This document shows, piece by piece, positions 54,680-64,000 of a stretch of DNA of 64,000 nucleotides. Source of the stretch: Limobrevibacterium gyesilva (lineage in GTDB: Bacteria > Pseudomonadota > Alphaproteobacteria > Acetobacterales > Acetobacteraceae); the NCBI RefSeq assembly GCF_025989185.1, contig NZ_JAPDNT010000022.1, positions 1-64,000 of the forward strand, given 5' to 3'. A program made the position numbers and the translations under genes. Below the pieces are notes generated by a model. That model made no database searches. It saw only the letters and a list, made by a program, of their open reading frames with translations, and was not told where the DNA came from. How positions within the stretch are numbered: the first letter of the stretch is position 1; each line of letters starts with the position of its first letter.

Positions 54680-55882
54680 TCACAGCAAGGCGAGGCCCGC
54701 CAGGATGGTCAGCACGGTCAGCGGGGCGCCGGCGGCGAAATAGGTCCAGAACCGGATGGTGACGCCGCGGGCGCGGGCGCGCTGCACCACGATCAGGTTG
54801 GCGACGGAGCCGACGATGGAGAAATTGCCGGCCAGCGTCGAGGCCATGGCGACCACGGTCCAGGCGCGGGCCGGGTCGGGCAAAGCCGCGACGAAGGGCT
54901 TCAGCACCAGCACGGCGGGCACGTTGCTGACGATGTTGGACAGCGCCGCGGTGACCAGGGCCAGCAGCGGCATCGAGCCGAGGTGGATGCGCCCGACGAG
55001 GTCCGGCGTCAGCACCCGGTGCTCCAGCCCCGCCACCACCACGAACAGGCCGGCAAACATCAGCAGCAGAGTCCAGTCGATCTCGTCGTACATCCGGTGC
55101 ACCTTCACGCGCCGGCTGGGCAGCAGCAGGGCGCCGGCGACGAGGGCGGCCTCGGCGGGGCGGATGCCGGCGAAGAAGGCGGCGACCAGGGCGGCGGTAA
55201 CGAGCAGGGTCTTTGTCAGCAGGGGCTTGTTCACGCGCACCGGCGGCGGCGCGGCTTGCAGGCGGGCATCGCGGCGGAACTCGCGTCGCCAGATCAGGGC
55301 GACCAGCAGCACCGTCAACACGAGGCCGGTCGCGGCCACCGGGGCCAGGGCGGCGGCGAACGTGCCGTAGGGAATGTGCGACAGGCTGCCGATGATCATG
55401 TTCTGCGGGTTGCCGGTGATCGTCGCGGTGCTGCCGACATTCGAGGCGAGCGCGATGGCCACGACATAGGGCACGGGGTTGCGCCGCAGGTGCAGCACGA
55501 TGTCCAGCACCAGCGGCGTCAGCACCAGGCAGATCGTGTCGTTCACCAGAAAGGCCGACAGCACGCCGCTGACCAGAACGATGCCCACCAGCAACGGCAG
55601 CGGGTGGCGGGCACGGCCGACCACCCAGGCGGTGACGAGACCGAAGAAGCCGGACAGGCGCAGATTGGCGACCACCACCATCATGCCCAGCAGCAGGGCG
55701 ATCGTGTCGAAGTCGATGGCGGCATAGGCCTGGTCGAGGGTCAGCGCGCCGCTGGCGACCATAAGGGCGGCGCCGAGGAAGGCGACGCCGGCGCGGTCGA
55801 TGCGCAGGCCGGGCACGCGGCCCGCGGCGACCACGGCATAGGTGGCGGCGAAGATCGCCACCGCAGCCGCCGTCTGGATCAC
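54680..55882 (-). CDS. SLC13/NhaD/ArsB-type ion permease
   Basis: A 400-residue membrane permease of the ion-transporter superfamily, with about eleven hydrophobic segments. Conserved spots are [35 protein letters not shown] and the mirrored [16 protein letters not shown], which are the two half-repeats of the fold. It may move arsenite, an anion or Na+/H+. GTG start at 55882 overlaps the copper-ATPase stop by four bases (GTGA), so the two are coupled. Confidence 0.85.
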   Translation of the reverse strand: MIQTAAAVAIFAATYAVVAAGRVPGLRIDRAGVAFLGAALMVASGALTLDQAYAAIDFDTIALLLGMMVVVANLRLSGFFGLVTAWVVGRARHPLPLLVGIVLVSGVLSAFLVNDTICLVLTPLVLDIVLHLRRNPVPYVVAIALASNVGSTATITGNPQNMIIGSLSHIPYGTFAAALAPVAATGLVLTVLLVALIWRREFRRDARLQAAPPPVRVNKPLLTKTLLVTAALVAAFFAGIRPAEAALVAGALLLPSRRVKVHRMYDEIDWTLLLMFAGLFVVVAGLEHRVLTPDLVGRIHLGSMPLLALVTAALSNIVSNVPAVLVLKPFVAALPDPARAWTVVAMASTLAGNFSIVGSVANLIVVQRARARGVTIRFWTYFAAGAPLTVLTILAGLALL

Positions 55883-58029
55883 GCGGCGGGGCGCCAGCGG
55901 CGGAGCGACAGCGCGTTCAGCACCACGCTGACCGAGGAGAAGGCCATGGCGCCGCCGGCCAGCATCGGGTCGAGCAGGCCCATGGCCGCGATGGGGATCC
56001 CCAGCACGTTGTAGGCGAAGGCCCAGAACAGGCCCTGGCGCACCTTGGCCCAGCTGCGGCGGGACAGGGCGATGGCGTCGGGCACCAGGCGCGGGTCGCC
56101 GCGCATCAGCGTGATGCCGGCGGCGTGCATGGCGACATCGGTGCCGGTGCCCATGGCGAAGCCGATATCGGCGGCGGCCAAGGCGGGGGCGTCGTTCACG
56201 CCGTCGCCGACCATGGCCACCACCGCGCCGTCGCGCTTGAGGGCGGCGACGCGGGCAGCCTTTTCGGCGGGCAGCACCTCGGCCTGCACGTCGGTGATGC
56301 CGAGCGCGGCGGCGACGGCGGCCGAGGCGGCCGCATTGTCGCCGGAGATCAGCACGCTGCGCACGCCCATTTGGCGCAGGCGGGCGATGGCCGGGGCGGC
56401 CTCCGCCTTCACCGTGTCGCCGAAGCCCAGCAGCCCGAGCACGTCGCCGGTTGCGGTGGCCAGCCAGGCCACGGTTCGCCCCTGCCCGGCCAGCGCCGCT
56501 TCCGCGCCGGCGAGCGGGCCGGGTTCGGCGCCCAGTTCGTCCAGCAGGCGGCGGCTGCCCAGCACCAGGCGGCGGCCGTCGACGACTGCCTCGATGCCCC
56601 GTCCGGGCAGGGCGCGGGCGGACTCGGCGGCGGGCCATTCGAGGGCGGCGGCGGCGTGCAGCACGGCACGGGCCAGCGGGTGCTCGCTGCCGGATTGCAG
56701 GGCGGCGGCGAGGCGCAGGACCTCGTCGCGGGCATAGCCGGGGGCGGGATGGATGTCGGTCAGGCGCGGCTTGCCTTCGGTGAGCGTGCCGGTCTTGTCG
56801 AATACCACGACGGTGACGGCGTGGGCGCGTTCCAGGGCGGCGGCGTCCTTGATCAGGATGCCGTGGCGGGCGGCAAGGCCGGTGCCGACCATGATGGCGG
56901 TGGGCGTGGCCAGGCCCATGGCGCAGGGGCAGGCGATGACCAGGACGGACACGGCGTTGATCAGGGCAGTCGCGGCGTCGGCCCCGGCCAGCACCCAGGA
57001 CAGGAAGGTGGCGGCAGCAAGCGCCAGCACCACCGGGACGAACACGGCGCTGACCCGGTCCACCGCGCGCTGGATCGGCGCCTTCGCGGCCTGCGCGTCC
57101 TCGACCAGGCGGATCATCCGGGCCAGCACGGTCTCGGCGCCGATCGCAATGGTACGGACCTGCAGCAGCGCGTCGCCGTTGATGGCGCCGCCGGTGACGC
57201 GGGCGCCGGGGAAGCGGGCGACCGGCAGGCTTTCGCCGGTGATCAGGCTTTCGTCGACGCTGCCTTCGCCGTGCAGCACCACGCCGTCCACCGGGATGCG
57301 TTCGCCCGGGCGGATCACGACGATATCGTCCAGTGCCACCTGCTGCAGCGGGATCTCGGTCTCCTGGCCGTTCCGCAGGATGCGGGCGTGGTCGGGGCGC
57401 AGGGCGGCCAGGGCCTCGATGGCGGCGACGGTGCGGCGGCGGGCGCGCGCTTCCAGCCAGCGGCCGAGCAGCACCAGGGTGATGACCGCGGCGGCGGCCT
57501 CGAAATACAGATGCGGCGGCTGGTCGGGCCAGGCGGCGGCCGTCTGGGCCGCGGAGAGCAGGAACGCCGCGGAAGTGCCGAGCGCCACCAGCAGGTCCAT
57601 GTTGCCGCCGCCGTGACGCAGCGCCTTCCAGCCGGCGGCGTAGAAGCGGGCCCCGATCCAGAACTGCACCGGGGCGGCGAGCAGCAGTTGCGCCCAGGCG
57701 GGCAGCATGGCGCGGTGGCCGAGCAGCATCGGCGCCAGCAGCGGCAGGGTCAGCAGGGCCGCGGCCAGAACGCGCCACGGCGGCAGCGGCGATTCCGACG
57801 CGGCGGGCCGCGCTGCCGCGATGGGGGTGGCGGCGTAGCCGGCGCGCGACACCGCCGCCGCCAGGGCCTCGGCCGCCACGCCGTCGGCGGCGACGACGCG
57901 GGCCCGGCCGGTGGCCAGGTTCACCTGCGCCGACTCGACGCCGGGCACGCGGCCCAGCACCTTCTCGACCCGCGCGACGCAGGCGGCACAGGTCATCCCC
58001 TCGATGCCGAGATCGATGTTCGCGGTCAT
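55879..58029 (-). CDS. Copper-translocating P-type ATPase (CopA-like)
   Basis: A 716-residue P1B-type ATPase that exports Cu(I). One N-terminal metal domain has the Cys14/Cys17 CxxC motif (GMTCAAC). Transmembrane CPC motif [12 protein letters not shown], phosphorylation [22 protein letters not shown] histidine-proline and [11 protein letters not shown] motifs are intact. It is followed by an overlapping permease gene. An inverted repeat at 58059-58091 lies just upstream and may be its operator. Confidence 0.95.
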   Translation of the reverse strand: MTANIDLGIEGMTCAACVARVEKVLGRVPGVESAQVNLATGRARVVAADGVAAEALAAAVSRAGYAATPIAAARPAASESPLPPWRVLAAALLTLPLLAPMLLGHRAMLPAWAQLLLAAPVQFWIGARFYAAGWKALRHGGGNMDLLVALGTSAAFLLSAAQTAAAWPDQPPHLYFEAAAAVITLVLLGRWLEARARRRTVAAIEALAALRPDHARILRNGQETEIPLQQVALDDIVVIRPGERIPVDGVVLHGEGSVDESLITGESLPVARFPGARVTGGAINGDALLQVRTIAIGAETVLARMIRLVEDAQAAKAPIQRAVDRVSAVFVPVVLALAAATFLSWVLAGADAATALINAVSVLVIACPCAMGLATPTAIMVGTGLAARHGILIKDAAALERAHAVTVVVFDKTGTLTEGKPRLTDIHPAPGYARDEVLRLAAALQSGSEHPLARAVLHAAAALEWPAAESARALPGRGIEAVVDGRRLVLGSRRLLDELGAEPGPLAGAEAALAGQGRTVAWLATATGDVLGLLGFGDTVKAEAAPAIARLRQMGVRSVLISGDNAAASAAVAAALGITDVQAEVLPAEKAARVAALKRDGAVVAMVGDGVNDAPALAAADIGFAMGTGTDVAMHAAGITLMRGDPRLVPDAIALSRRSWAKVRQGLFWAFAYNVLGIPIAAMGLLDPMLAGGAMAFSSVSVVLNALSLRRWRPAA

Positions 58030-58058
58030 GGCCTGCAAATGGGGCGGGAGCAGCCGGT

Positions 58059-58091
58059 TTGGCAATGGCCCGGCGGGCAAGGCATTGCCAA
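58059..58091. promoter_or_regulatory. Inverted repeat between copper ATPase and uppP
   Basis: Perfect 9-base arms (ttggcaatg / cattgccaa) with a 15-base spacer lie 29 bases before the copper ATPase start and 76 bases before uppP. Its position suits a metal-responsive regulator, but it does not match a known copper box and no regulator gene is adjacent. Confidence 0.4.
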
Positions 58092-58167
58092 GACGGCCGC
58101 TTTCCGCCACCAACCTGGGGTGGCCTCGCCACGGGCCGCGACTCCATGCAGAAGGAGGCAGGACCGC

Positions 58168-59001
58168 ATGAACACCATCCAGGCCATCGCGGTGGCCATC
58201 CTGCAGGGTGCAACCGAGCTTTTCCCGGTCAGCAGCCTGGGCCATGCCGTGGTGCTGCCGGCGGTGCTGAACTGGTCGCTGGACCAGCGTGCGCCGGAAT
58301 TCCTGCCGTTTCTCGTGTTCCTGCACCTGGGCACCGCGATCGCGCTGCTGACGTATTTCTGGCGCGACTGGTGGCTGCTGGCGCTGGGTGTGCTGGGCCT
58401 GTCCGACCCGCACCAGACGCGCGAGAGCCGGCGGGTGTTCCTGCTGATCGTGATCGCCACCATTCCCGCCGTGATCCTGGGCTTCACGCTGGAACGGTTC
58501 TTCCGCGGATTGTTCGGAACACCCATGGTCGCCGCCGCTTTCCTGGTGGTGAACGGCGCCCTGCTGCTGTTCGGCGAGCGCATCCGCACGCTGGGCCACC
58601 GGCCGCTGTCGTCGCTGACCGCGAAGGACGCGCTGATCATCGGCTGCTGGCAGTGCGGGGCGCTGATTCCCGGCATCTCCCGCTCCGGCGCCACCATGGT
58701 GGGCGGGCTGCTGCGCGGCATCGACCACGAGGGCTCGGCGCATTTCTCGTTCCTGATCGCAACCCCGATCATCCTGGGCGCGACCGTGCTGGAGGTGCCG
58801 AAGCTGCTGCATGCCAGCGTGGCGCCCGGCGTGTTCTCGCTGGCCGCCATGGCCGCCGTGCTGTCGGGGATCACCGCCTATCTCAGCACCTGGTTCCTGA
58901 TGCGCTATTTCCGCAGCCATGACGAATGGGCGCTGAACCCGTTCGGCTATTACTGCATCGTGGTCGGGCTGGCGTCGCTGGCCTATCTGGCGCTGACCTG
59001 A
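58168..59001 (+). CDS. uppP: Undecaprenyl-diphosphatase
   Basis: Integral membrane enzyme that recycles undecaprenyl diphosphate for wall synthesis, also linked to bacitracin resistance. 277 residues, about eight hydrophobic segments. The signature [12 protein letters not shown] (15-26) and the GISRSGATM motif are both present, with Leu where many relatives have Ser in PVSSxGH. Its stop overlaps the start of a CoA-transferase gene by one base, an unusual partner. Confidence 0.93.
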   Translation: MNTIQAIAVAILQGATELFPVSSLGHAVVLPAVLNWSLDQRAPEFLPFLVFLHLGTAIALLTYFWRDWWLLALGVLGLSDPHQTRESRRVFLLIVIATIPAVILGFTLERFFRGLFGTPMVAAAFLVVNGALLLFGERIRTLGHRPLSSLTAKDALIIGCWQCGALIPGISRSGATMVGGLLRGIDHEGSAHFSFLIATPIILGATVLEVPKLLHASVAPGVFSLAAMAAVLSGITAYLSTWFLMRYFRSHDEWALNPFGYYCIVVGLASLAYLALT

Positions 59002-60179
59002 TGAGCGGCCCCCTCGCCGGCGTGCGGGTCATCGACCTGACCGGCACAGTGCTGGGACCGATGGGCACGCAGATCCTGGGCGATGCCGGGGCCGACGTGA
59101 TCAAGGTGGAGCCGCCGGGGGGCGATCCGATCCGGCATATCGGGCCGCGGCGGTCGCGCGACATGGGGGCGTATTTCGTCAACCTCAACCGCAACAAGCG
59201 CAGCGTGGTGCTGGACCTGAAGCGGCCGGCGGCACACGCGGCCCTGCTGCGGCTGATCGCCGGGGCGGACGTGTTCGTGCACAACATGCGCCTGTCCGCG
59301 GCCGAGCGGCTGGGGCTGGACTACGCCACGCTGGGCCCGGCATATCCGCGGCTGATCCATGCCTCGGCCACCGGCTTCCGCATGGGCAGCAGCAAGCGGG
59401 ACGAGCCGGCCTATGACGACATCATCCAGGGCATGAGCGGGCTCGCGGCGCTCAACGGGCAGGCGTCCGGCGCCGATGGGCCGCGCTATGTGCCGACGGT
59501 GCTGGCCGACAAGGTCACGGGGCACGTTCTCGCCTCCTCCATCGCCATGGCGCTGTACCAGCGCGAGCGCAGCGGCCGCGGCCAGGCGCTGCACGTGCCG
59601 ATGCTGGAGACGGTGCTGTCGTTCCTGATGCCCGAGCATCTGTGGGGACAGACGGTGAACGATGCCGAGCTGGGCATGGGCTATACCCGCATGCTGACGC
59701 CGCATCGCCGCCCCTATGCCACGCAGGACGGGTTCCTGTGCCTGATCGCGGTCACCGACGAGCAATGGCTGCGGCTGCTGCGGGTGATCGACCGGCCGGA
59801 GTTGAGCGCCGATCCGCGCTTCGCCAGCATGACCGCGCGGGCGGACAATATCGACGTGGTCTACGGCGCGGTGACCGCGGCGCTGCGCACGCGCAGCACG
59901 GCGGAATGGCTGGCGCGGCTGGCCGATGCCGACCTGCCGCACGGGCCCGCCAACACCCTGGAGGACCTGCTGGAGGATCCCTATCTGCGGGAGACGTCGT
60001 TCTTTCAGCAACTGCAGCACCCGACCGAGGGACCGATGACGACGCTTGCCATTCCCGTCGACTATTTCGGCACGCCCGCGGCGATCCGCCGCCTGCCGCC
60101 GCGCCTGGGTGCGCATACGGCGGAGGTGCTGGCCGAGGCCGGTCTCGGCCCGGACGAGATCGCCGCGGTTGCGGGGTAG
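59001..60179 (+). CDS. CaiB/BaiF family CoA-transferase
   Basis: A 392-residue family III CoA-transferase. [20 protein letters not shown], the [15 protein letters not shown] region, [16 protein letters not shown], and a central [19 protein letters not shown] segment, in which Asp is the likely catalytic residue. The start overlaps the last base of uppP. Together with the downstream class II aldolase and MmgE/PrpD genes it suggests activation and breakdown of a branched or hydroxy acid. Confidence 0.9.
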   Translation: MSGPLAGVRVIDLTGTVLGPMGTQILGDAGADVIKVEPPGGDPIRHIGPRRSRDMGAYFVNLNRNKRSVVLDLKRPAAHAALLRLIAGADVFVHNMRLSAAERLGLDYATLGPAYPRLIHASATGFRMGSSKRDEPAYDDIIQGMSGLAALNGQASGADGPRYVPTVLADKVTGHVLASSIAMALYQRERSGRGQALHVPMLETVLSFLMPEHLWGQTVNDAELGMGYTRMLTPHRRPYATQDGFLCLIAVTDEQWLRLLRVIDRPELSADPRFASMTARADNIDVVYGAVTAALRTRSTAEWLARLADADLPHGPANTLEDLLEDPYLRETSFFQQLQHPTEGPMTTLAIPVDYFGTPAAIRRLPPRLGAHTAEVLAEAGLGPDEIAAVAG

Positions 60180-60183
60180 CGCC

Positions 60184-60984
60184 GTGGCCCCCCTCACCCG
60201 CCGCCTGCTGCTGGCCGGCGCCCCGCTGCTGCTGGGCGGCGCCGTGCCGGCGCCGCCGCGCCCGAAGACGGTGCTGGCGGCGGTGCCGATCTCGCGCATG
60301 GACCTGCGCTGGTGGCGCGAACGGCATCAGCAGAAGCTGGCCGAGCTGCGGCGCGGCCGCGTGGACCTGGTATTCCTGGGCGATTCGATCACCCAGGACT
60401 GGGAGCTGACAGGGCCGGCCGAGTGGCAGAACTTCCGCCCGGCCTGGGACCGGTTCTATGGCGACCGCAACGCCGTGAATCTGGGCTTCAAGGGCGACGC
60501 CACCTCGCATCTGTTGTGGCGCATCTACAATGGCGAGCTGGACGGAATCGCGCCGAAGGCGGCGGTGATCCTGATCGGCGCCAACAACCTGGGCCGCGTC
60601 CACTGGCCGGCAGAGGACAACGCGGAAGGGATCAACACCGTGGTGGCCGAGGTGCGCCGGCGCCTGCCGCGCACGAAGATCCTGCTGCTGGGCATCCTGC
60701 CGAGCGAGCGCAGCGCCTGGGCGACCCAGACCACGCTGGATGTGAACCACGCCCTGGCCGCGCAATACGGCAATGGCGCCGTGCCCGGAGTGACGTTCAT
60801 GGATGTCGGCGGCGTGTTCATGCGCGCGGGCGCCCTGGACCGTTCGCTGTTCCTCGATCCGCTGCTGAAGCCGCCGGAGCCGCCGCTGCATCCGACGGCG
60901 CAGGGGCAGGAGCGCATGGCCGCGGCGATCGAGCCGACGCTTGCCATGCTGATGGGCGACCGCAACCACCTCAAGCCGCGCTGA
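60184..60984 (+). CDS. Exported SGNH/GDSL esterase
   Basis: A 266-residue SGNH-fold hydrolase similar to platelet-activating-factor acetylhydrolase subunits. A signal (TRRLLLAGAPLLLGGAVPAP) precedes block I VFLGDSITQDW with the nucleophile Ser, block II glycine in GFKGDATS, block III Asn in LIGANNLG and block V His in PLHPTAQGQ. GTG start four bases after the CoA-transferase stop. Likely cleaves O-acyl groups outside the cytoplasm. Confidence 0.88.
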   Translation: MAPLTRRLLLAGAPLLLGGAVPAPPRPKTVLAAVPISRMDLRWWRERHQQKLAELRRGRVDLVFLGDSITQDWELTGPAEWQNFRPAWDRFYGDRNAVNLGFKGDATSHLLWRIYNGELDGIAPKAAVILIGANNLGRVHWPAEDNAEGINTVVAEVRRRLPRTKILLLGILPSERSAWATQTTLDVNHALAAQYGNGAVPGVTFMDVGGVFMRAGALDRSLFLDPLLKPPEPPLHPTAQGQERMAAAIEPTLAMLMGDRNHLKPR

Positions 60985-61040
60985 CCTGTCCCTCGGTTTC
61001 GCCATCGTCTAGGCTTCCGGCATCGACCAGGAGGAAGACG

Positions 61041-61811
61041 ATGGCTGAGTTGCAGATCCGTTCAGCGAAGGACCAGGTGAGTGCGGCCGAGTGGGAGGCG
61101 CGGGTGAACCTTGCGGCCTGCTACCGGCTGGTGGCGCTGTACGGCATGACCGACATGATCGCCAACCACATCTCCGTCCGGGTGCCGGGCGAGCCCGGGC
61201 ATTTCCTGATCAATGCCTATGGCATGCTGTACGAGGAGATCACCGCCTCGTCGCTGTACAAGATCGACCTCGATGGGAACGTGGTGTTCAAGCCGGACGT
61301 GGAATATGGCATCAACCGCGCCGGCTTCGTGATCCACAGCGCCATCCACCGTGCCCGCCACGAGGTGGACTGCATCATCCATACCCACACCCCCGTCGGC
61401 ATGGCGGTGTCGTCGCTGAAATCCGGGCTGCTGCCGATGACGCAGACGGCGATGCGGTTCGCGCGGGCGGCCTATCATGCCTACGAGGGCGTGGCGGTGG
61501 ACCTGGACGAGCAGGCGCGGCTGGTGGCCGACCTGGGCGACGCCGACGTGATGATCCTGCGCAACCACGGCTTGCTGGCGGTGGGGCCGTCGATCCCCGA
61601 GGCGTTCAGCAACATCTACAGGCTGGAACTGTCCTGCAAGGCGCAGCTGCTGGCGCAGGCGGCGAACAGCGAGATCACCCTGCCGCCGCAGCACGTGATC
61701 GAGCACACCAACCATCTGTACAAGCCGAATGTGCGCCGCCCGTTCGGCATCCTGGAATGGCCGGCCCTGCTGCGCCAGCTCGATCGCCGCGACACGTCGT
61801 ATCGGGAGTGA
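61041..61811 (+). CDS. Class II aldolase/adducin family protein
   Basis: A 256-residue zinc-dependent aldolase-like protein. NHISVRVPGEPGHFLINAYG, metal histidines in CIIHTHTPVGMAV, and a third in LRNHGLLAVG fit the family. Members cleave sugar or hydroxy-acid aldols; some are decarboxylases. The ATG has ggaggaa seven bases upstream. MmgE/PrpD begins five bases after its stop. Confidence 0.9.
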   Translation: MAELQIRSAKDQVSAAEWEARVNLAACYRLVALYGMTDMIANHISVRVPGEPGHFLINAYGMLYEEITASSLYKIDLDGNVVFKPDVEYGINRAGFVIHSAIHRARHEVDCIIHTHTPVGMAVSSLKSGLLPMTQTAMRFARAAYHAYEGVAVDLDEQARLVADLGDADVMILRNHGLLAVGPSIPEAFSNIYRLELSCKAQLLAQAANSEITLPPQHVIEHTNHLYKPNVRRPFGILEWPALLRQLDRRDTSYRE

Positions 61812-61816
61812 CGGGG

Positions 61817-63181
61817 ATGGCCACGATCGCCGAGACCCTCGCCGAATATGCCGCAGCGGAGCGGACCGCGAAGCTGTCCGACGAGGTGCGCCACCACGCC
61901 AAGCGGGCGCTGATCGACTGGTTCGCCGCCCTGCTGCCGGGCGCGCTGCTGCCGCCGGCGACCTTGCTGGCCGAGGGGCTGGCCGATGAGCTCGGGCATG
62001 GCGGGGCCATCGTCTATGGCAGCTTCAGGCCGGCCTCGTTGCGCGCGGCGGCGCTAATCAATGCCGCCGCCAGCCACACCATCGAGTTCGACGACATCTT
62101 TCGCGACGCCGTCTACCACCCCGGCTGCCCGACCATCGGGGCGGCGCTGGCCGCGGCCCAGGCGCGCGGGGCCGATGGCGAGACGCTGCTGCGGGCGATC
62201 GTGATCGGCTACGAGGTGTCGACCCGCATCGGCGTCGCGGTGCAGCCCTCGCATTACCGGTTCTGGCACACCACCGGCACGATCGGGACCTTCGGCGCGG
62301 CGGCTGGCGTTGCCACCGTGCTGAAGCTGGATGCCGGGCGGACCGCGCATGCGCTGGCCACCGCCGGCACCTTCGCGGCGGCGTTGCAGCAGGCGTTCCG
62401 CTCCGATGCAATGTCCAAGCCGCTGCATGCGGGCCACGCCGCGGATGCCGGCGCCATGGCGGCGCTGGCGGCCGGGCGTGGCGTGACCGGGGCGCTGGAC
62501 GTGCTGGAAGGTGCCGCGGGGTTCGGGGCGGCGATGAGCGTGGACCCGGACTGGTCGCGCGCCACCGAGGCGCTGGGCCGGCGCTACAACATCACCGCCA
62601 TGACCTTCAAGAACCATGGCTGCTGCGGCCACAGCTTCGCCGCCATCGACGCGGCGCTGGCGCTGAAGGCGGCGCATGGCATCGCCCACCGGGACATCGC
62701 CCGCATCACCGTGGGCGGATATCGGGCGACGGTGGACGTCACCGGGCGCAAATCGGTGGCAACGCCGTTCGAGGGGCGGTTCAGCACGCCGTTCACGGTC
62801 GCGACCGCGCTGGTGCATGGCAGCGTGCGCCTGGCGGCGTTCGCGCCCGAGCGGCTGCGCGACCCCGAGGTGCAGGCGCTGATGCAACGAGTTGATGTGG
62901 TGGTCGATGCGCAATGCGAGGCCGACTTCCCGGGGCGGCGCTCGGCCGTGGTGGAGATCGAACTCAATGACGGACGGCGGCTACGGCACTACCAGCCGAC
63001 CCGCAAGGGCGATCCCGATGCGCCGCTGAGCGACGCCGAATTGACCGGGAAGTTCTACGAGCTGGCCGGGCCGGCGATCGGGCAGGAAGCGGCGGAGCGG
63101 CTGCTGGCAGCGCTGTGGGCGCTGGACCGCCGGACGGATGTGCGCTTCGCCGCGACGGGCCTGGGGCGCGCGGCGGAATGA
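61817..63181 (+). CDS. MmgE/PrpD family protein
   Basis: A 454-residue protein of the 2-methylcitrate dehydratase (PrpD)/cis-aconitate decarboxylase family. IEFDDIFRDAVYHPGCPTIG holds the conserved Asp and His residues, with MTFKNHGCCGHSFAAIDAAL and a C-terminal domain as in PrpD. It probably dehydrates or decarboxylates a tricarboxylic-type acid. Overlaps the GNAT gene by four bases. Confidence 0.9.
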   Translation: MATIAETLAEYAAAERTAKLSDEVRHHAKRALIDWFAALLPGALLPPATLLAEGLADELGHGGAIVYGSFRPASLRAAALINAAASHTIEFDDIFRDAVYHPGCPTIGAALAAAQARGADGETLLRAIVIGYEVSTRIGVAVQPSHYRFWHTTGTIGTFGAAAGVATVLKLDAGRTAHALATAGTFAAALQQAFRSDAMSKPLHAGHAADAGAMAALAAGRGVTGALDVLEGAAGFGAAMSVDPDWSRATEALGRRYNITAMTFKNHGCCGHSFAAIDAALALKAAHGIAHRDIARITVGGYRATVDVTGRKSVATPFEGRFSTPFTVATALVHGSVRLAAFAPERLRDPEVQALMQRVDVVVDAQCEADFPGRRSAVVEIELNDGRRLRHYQPTRKGDPDAPLSDAELTGKFYELAGPAIGQEAAERLLAALWALDRRTDVRFAATGLGRAAE

Positions 63182-63711
63182 TCCGCCGCGCCACCGCAGC
63201 CGATTGCGCGGCCATCGCGCGCCTACATGTGGCCAGTTGGCGTAGCGCCTATCGCGGCATCCTGCCCGACGACTACATCGACGGCGCGCTGGCGGATGAC
63301 CTGATCGCCGGGTGGCAGGCGAAGTTTACGGCGGCGCCCGAGCCCGATTTCGTGCTGGTGGCGGAATCGGCCGGCGCCGCCACCGGCTTCATCGCCGTGC
63401 TGCCCGAAGACAACGGCACGCCCGATGGCCGGTGGGCATATATCGACAACCTGCATGTCGCCCCCGGCTTGCGCGGCAGCGGGCTGGGGCGCGCGTTGTT
63501 AAGGGAAGCGGCGCGGCTGTCATGCGAGGCCGGCTTGCGTCGCGCCTATCTGTGGGTGTTCGCGCGCAATCTCGGCGCCATCCGTTTCTATGACCGGCTG
63601 CAGGGGCAGGCCACCGCCCAGGCCACGAGGCCGGTCGGGGGTCATCCCGTGGCGATGGTCCGCTATGCCTGGAGCGATCTGGCCCTGTTGTCCGAGGCGG
63701 TCAGCGGATGA
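63178..63711 (+). CDS. GNAT family N-acetyltransferase
   Basis: A 177-residue acetyltransferase of the GNAT fold: opening IRRATAADCAAIARLHVASW, acetyl-CoA motif A around NLHVAPGLRGSGLGRALLRE (R-x-x-G-x-G pattern), and motif B LWVFARNLGAIRFYDR. Start overlaps the MmgE/PrpD stop (ATGA). Substrate unknown; the N-terminal RxYRGILP patch is common in small-molecule GNATs. Confidence 0.9.
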   Translation: MIRRATAADCAAIARLHVASWRSAYRGILPDDYIDGALADDLIAGWQAKFTAAPEPDFVLVAESAGAATGFIAVLPEDNGTPDGRWAYIDNLHVAPGLRGSGLGRALLREAARLSCEAGLRRAYLWVFARNLGAIRFYDRLQGQATAQATRPVGGHPVAMVRYAWSDLALLSEAVSG

Positions 63712-63991
63712 GCCAATAAGCCAAAGCGAGGATGCCGGCCCAGAGCGGCACGACCAGGCCGATAGCGACGACCAGGCCGCGGGCGGCCGCCATCGGGTCG
63801 TCCTCGTCGTCGTGCCACTTCTTTGCATCGGGGCGGTACGGCCGCAGGTCGGCGTCGTTGGTCCACTCAAGCTGGGAGGCACGGAGAGCAGGGCGGAGCG
63901 CGGTGCCTGCGATGATGGTCACGTCATGCGCCTCGTTCGGTTCAGTGTCTTCGACGGGAGCGGCGGGCGGGGGCTGTTCGGCGATCGGCAT
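63701..63991 (-). CDS. Small single-pass membrane protein
   Basis: A 96-residue protein with an acidic, proline-rich N-terminus, an aspartate/histidine cluster (KKWHDDEDDP) and one C-terminal membrane segment (LVVAIGLVVPLWAGILALAY). No family recognised. Its 3' end overlaps the convergent GNAT gene by 11 bases. The start is near the window edge and lacks further context. Confidence 0.6.
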   Translation of the reverse strand: MPIAEQPPPAAPVEDTEPNEAHDVTIIAGTALRPALRASQLEWTNDADLRPYRPDAKKWHDDEDDPMAAARGLVVAIGLVVPLWAGILALAYWLIR

Positions 63992-64000
63992 GGTTCCATT

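Noticed and set aside
56125-59001. Very long plus-strand open frame antisense to the copper ATPase
   Set aside because: Composition is glycine/glutamine/arginine noise from GC-rich antisense coding; only its last 277 codons (uppP from 58168) are real.

Overview
The window looks like chromosomal DNA from a GC-rich alphaproteobacterium, most plausibly an Acetobacteraceae (Rhodopila/Roseomonas-like) soil or water organism. The grounds are GC-rich codon use, a DUF1013 (TrcR-type) protein, DUF1192 and YdcH-type small proteins, a separate purE-purK pair, NADP-type isocitrate dehydrogenase, and many catabolic CoA-transferase, SMP-30 and MmgE/PrpD genes. This placement is inference; no rRNA or tRNA gene was found.

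Layout. 1-13,803: housekeeping and envelope genes (CaiB fragment, rpmE, hsp20 behind a possible RNA thermometer, DUF1192, DUF1013, two YdcH proteins, purEK, a nucleoside deoxyribosyltransferase-like protein, a large hybrid histidine kinase, icd, an MFS transporter, a tiny lipoprotein, an exported dienelactone-hydrolase-like enzyme, a DUF2092 protein and a GY-rich protein). 13,987-14,769: a DUF4239 membrane protein. About 15,000-19,080: a visibly less GC-rich island with a tightly overlapped three-gene operon (restriction-endonuclease-like protein, small winged-helix protein, SMC/Rad50-like ATPase) resembling ABC-three-component conflict systems. 19,498-21,157: a YciE-type ferritin-like protein and an MBL-fold hydrolase.

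21,247-33,782: an aerobic benzoyl-CoA (box) pathway locus. It holds a benzoate-CoA ligase, an overlapping alpha/beta hydrolase, boxC, boxB and boxA, then a hotdog thioesterase and a BoxR/BzdR-type regulator (HTH plus shikimate-kinase-like domain). A good sigma-70-like promoter with a 10-bp inverted repeat lies before boxC. The inferred flow is benzoate to benzoyl-CoA (ligase), to the 2,3-epoxide (BoxA reductase plus BoxB di-iron epoxidase), to ring cleavage (BoxC), with BoxR sensing benzoyl-CoA. The semialdehyde dehydrogenase usually found with these genes is not in the window. A palindromic repeat composite is inserted between boxB and boxA.

34,044-49,347: mixed metabolism (betaine-homocysteine methyltransferase-like, SulP transporter with an XRE regulator, a frameshifted SMP-30 gene, EthD-like and GYD proteins, S9 peptidase, class III aminotransferase, SDR, a putative outer-membrane protein, an exported P450-like protein, HdeD, Rieske ferredoxin plus amidohydrolase). 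49,519-51,610: a coupled three-gene cassette (acyltransferase, epimerase, CmcI-like enzyme), followed by arfB and an FkbM methyltransferase. 53,213-58,029: an exported protein, an SDR and a copper P-type ATPase coupled to an ion permease. 58,168-63,711: a run of overlapping genes from uppP through a CoA-transferase, GDSL esterase, class II aldolase and MmgE/PrpD protein to a GNAT acetyltransferase.

Intergenic DNA is rich in short palindromic repeats of at least three families, several present more than once within the window.
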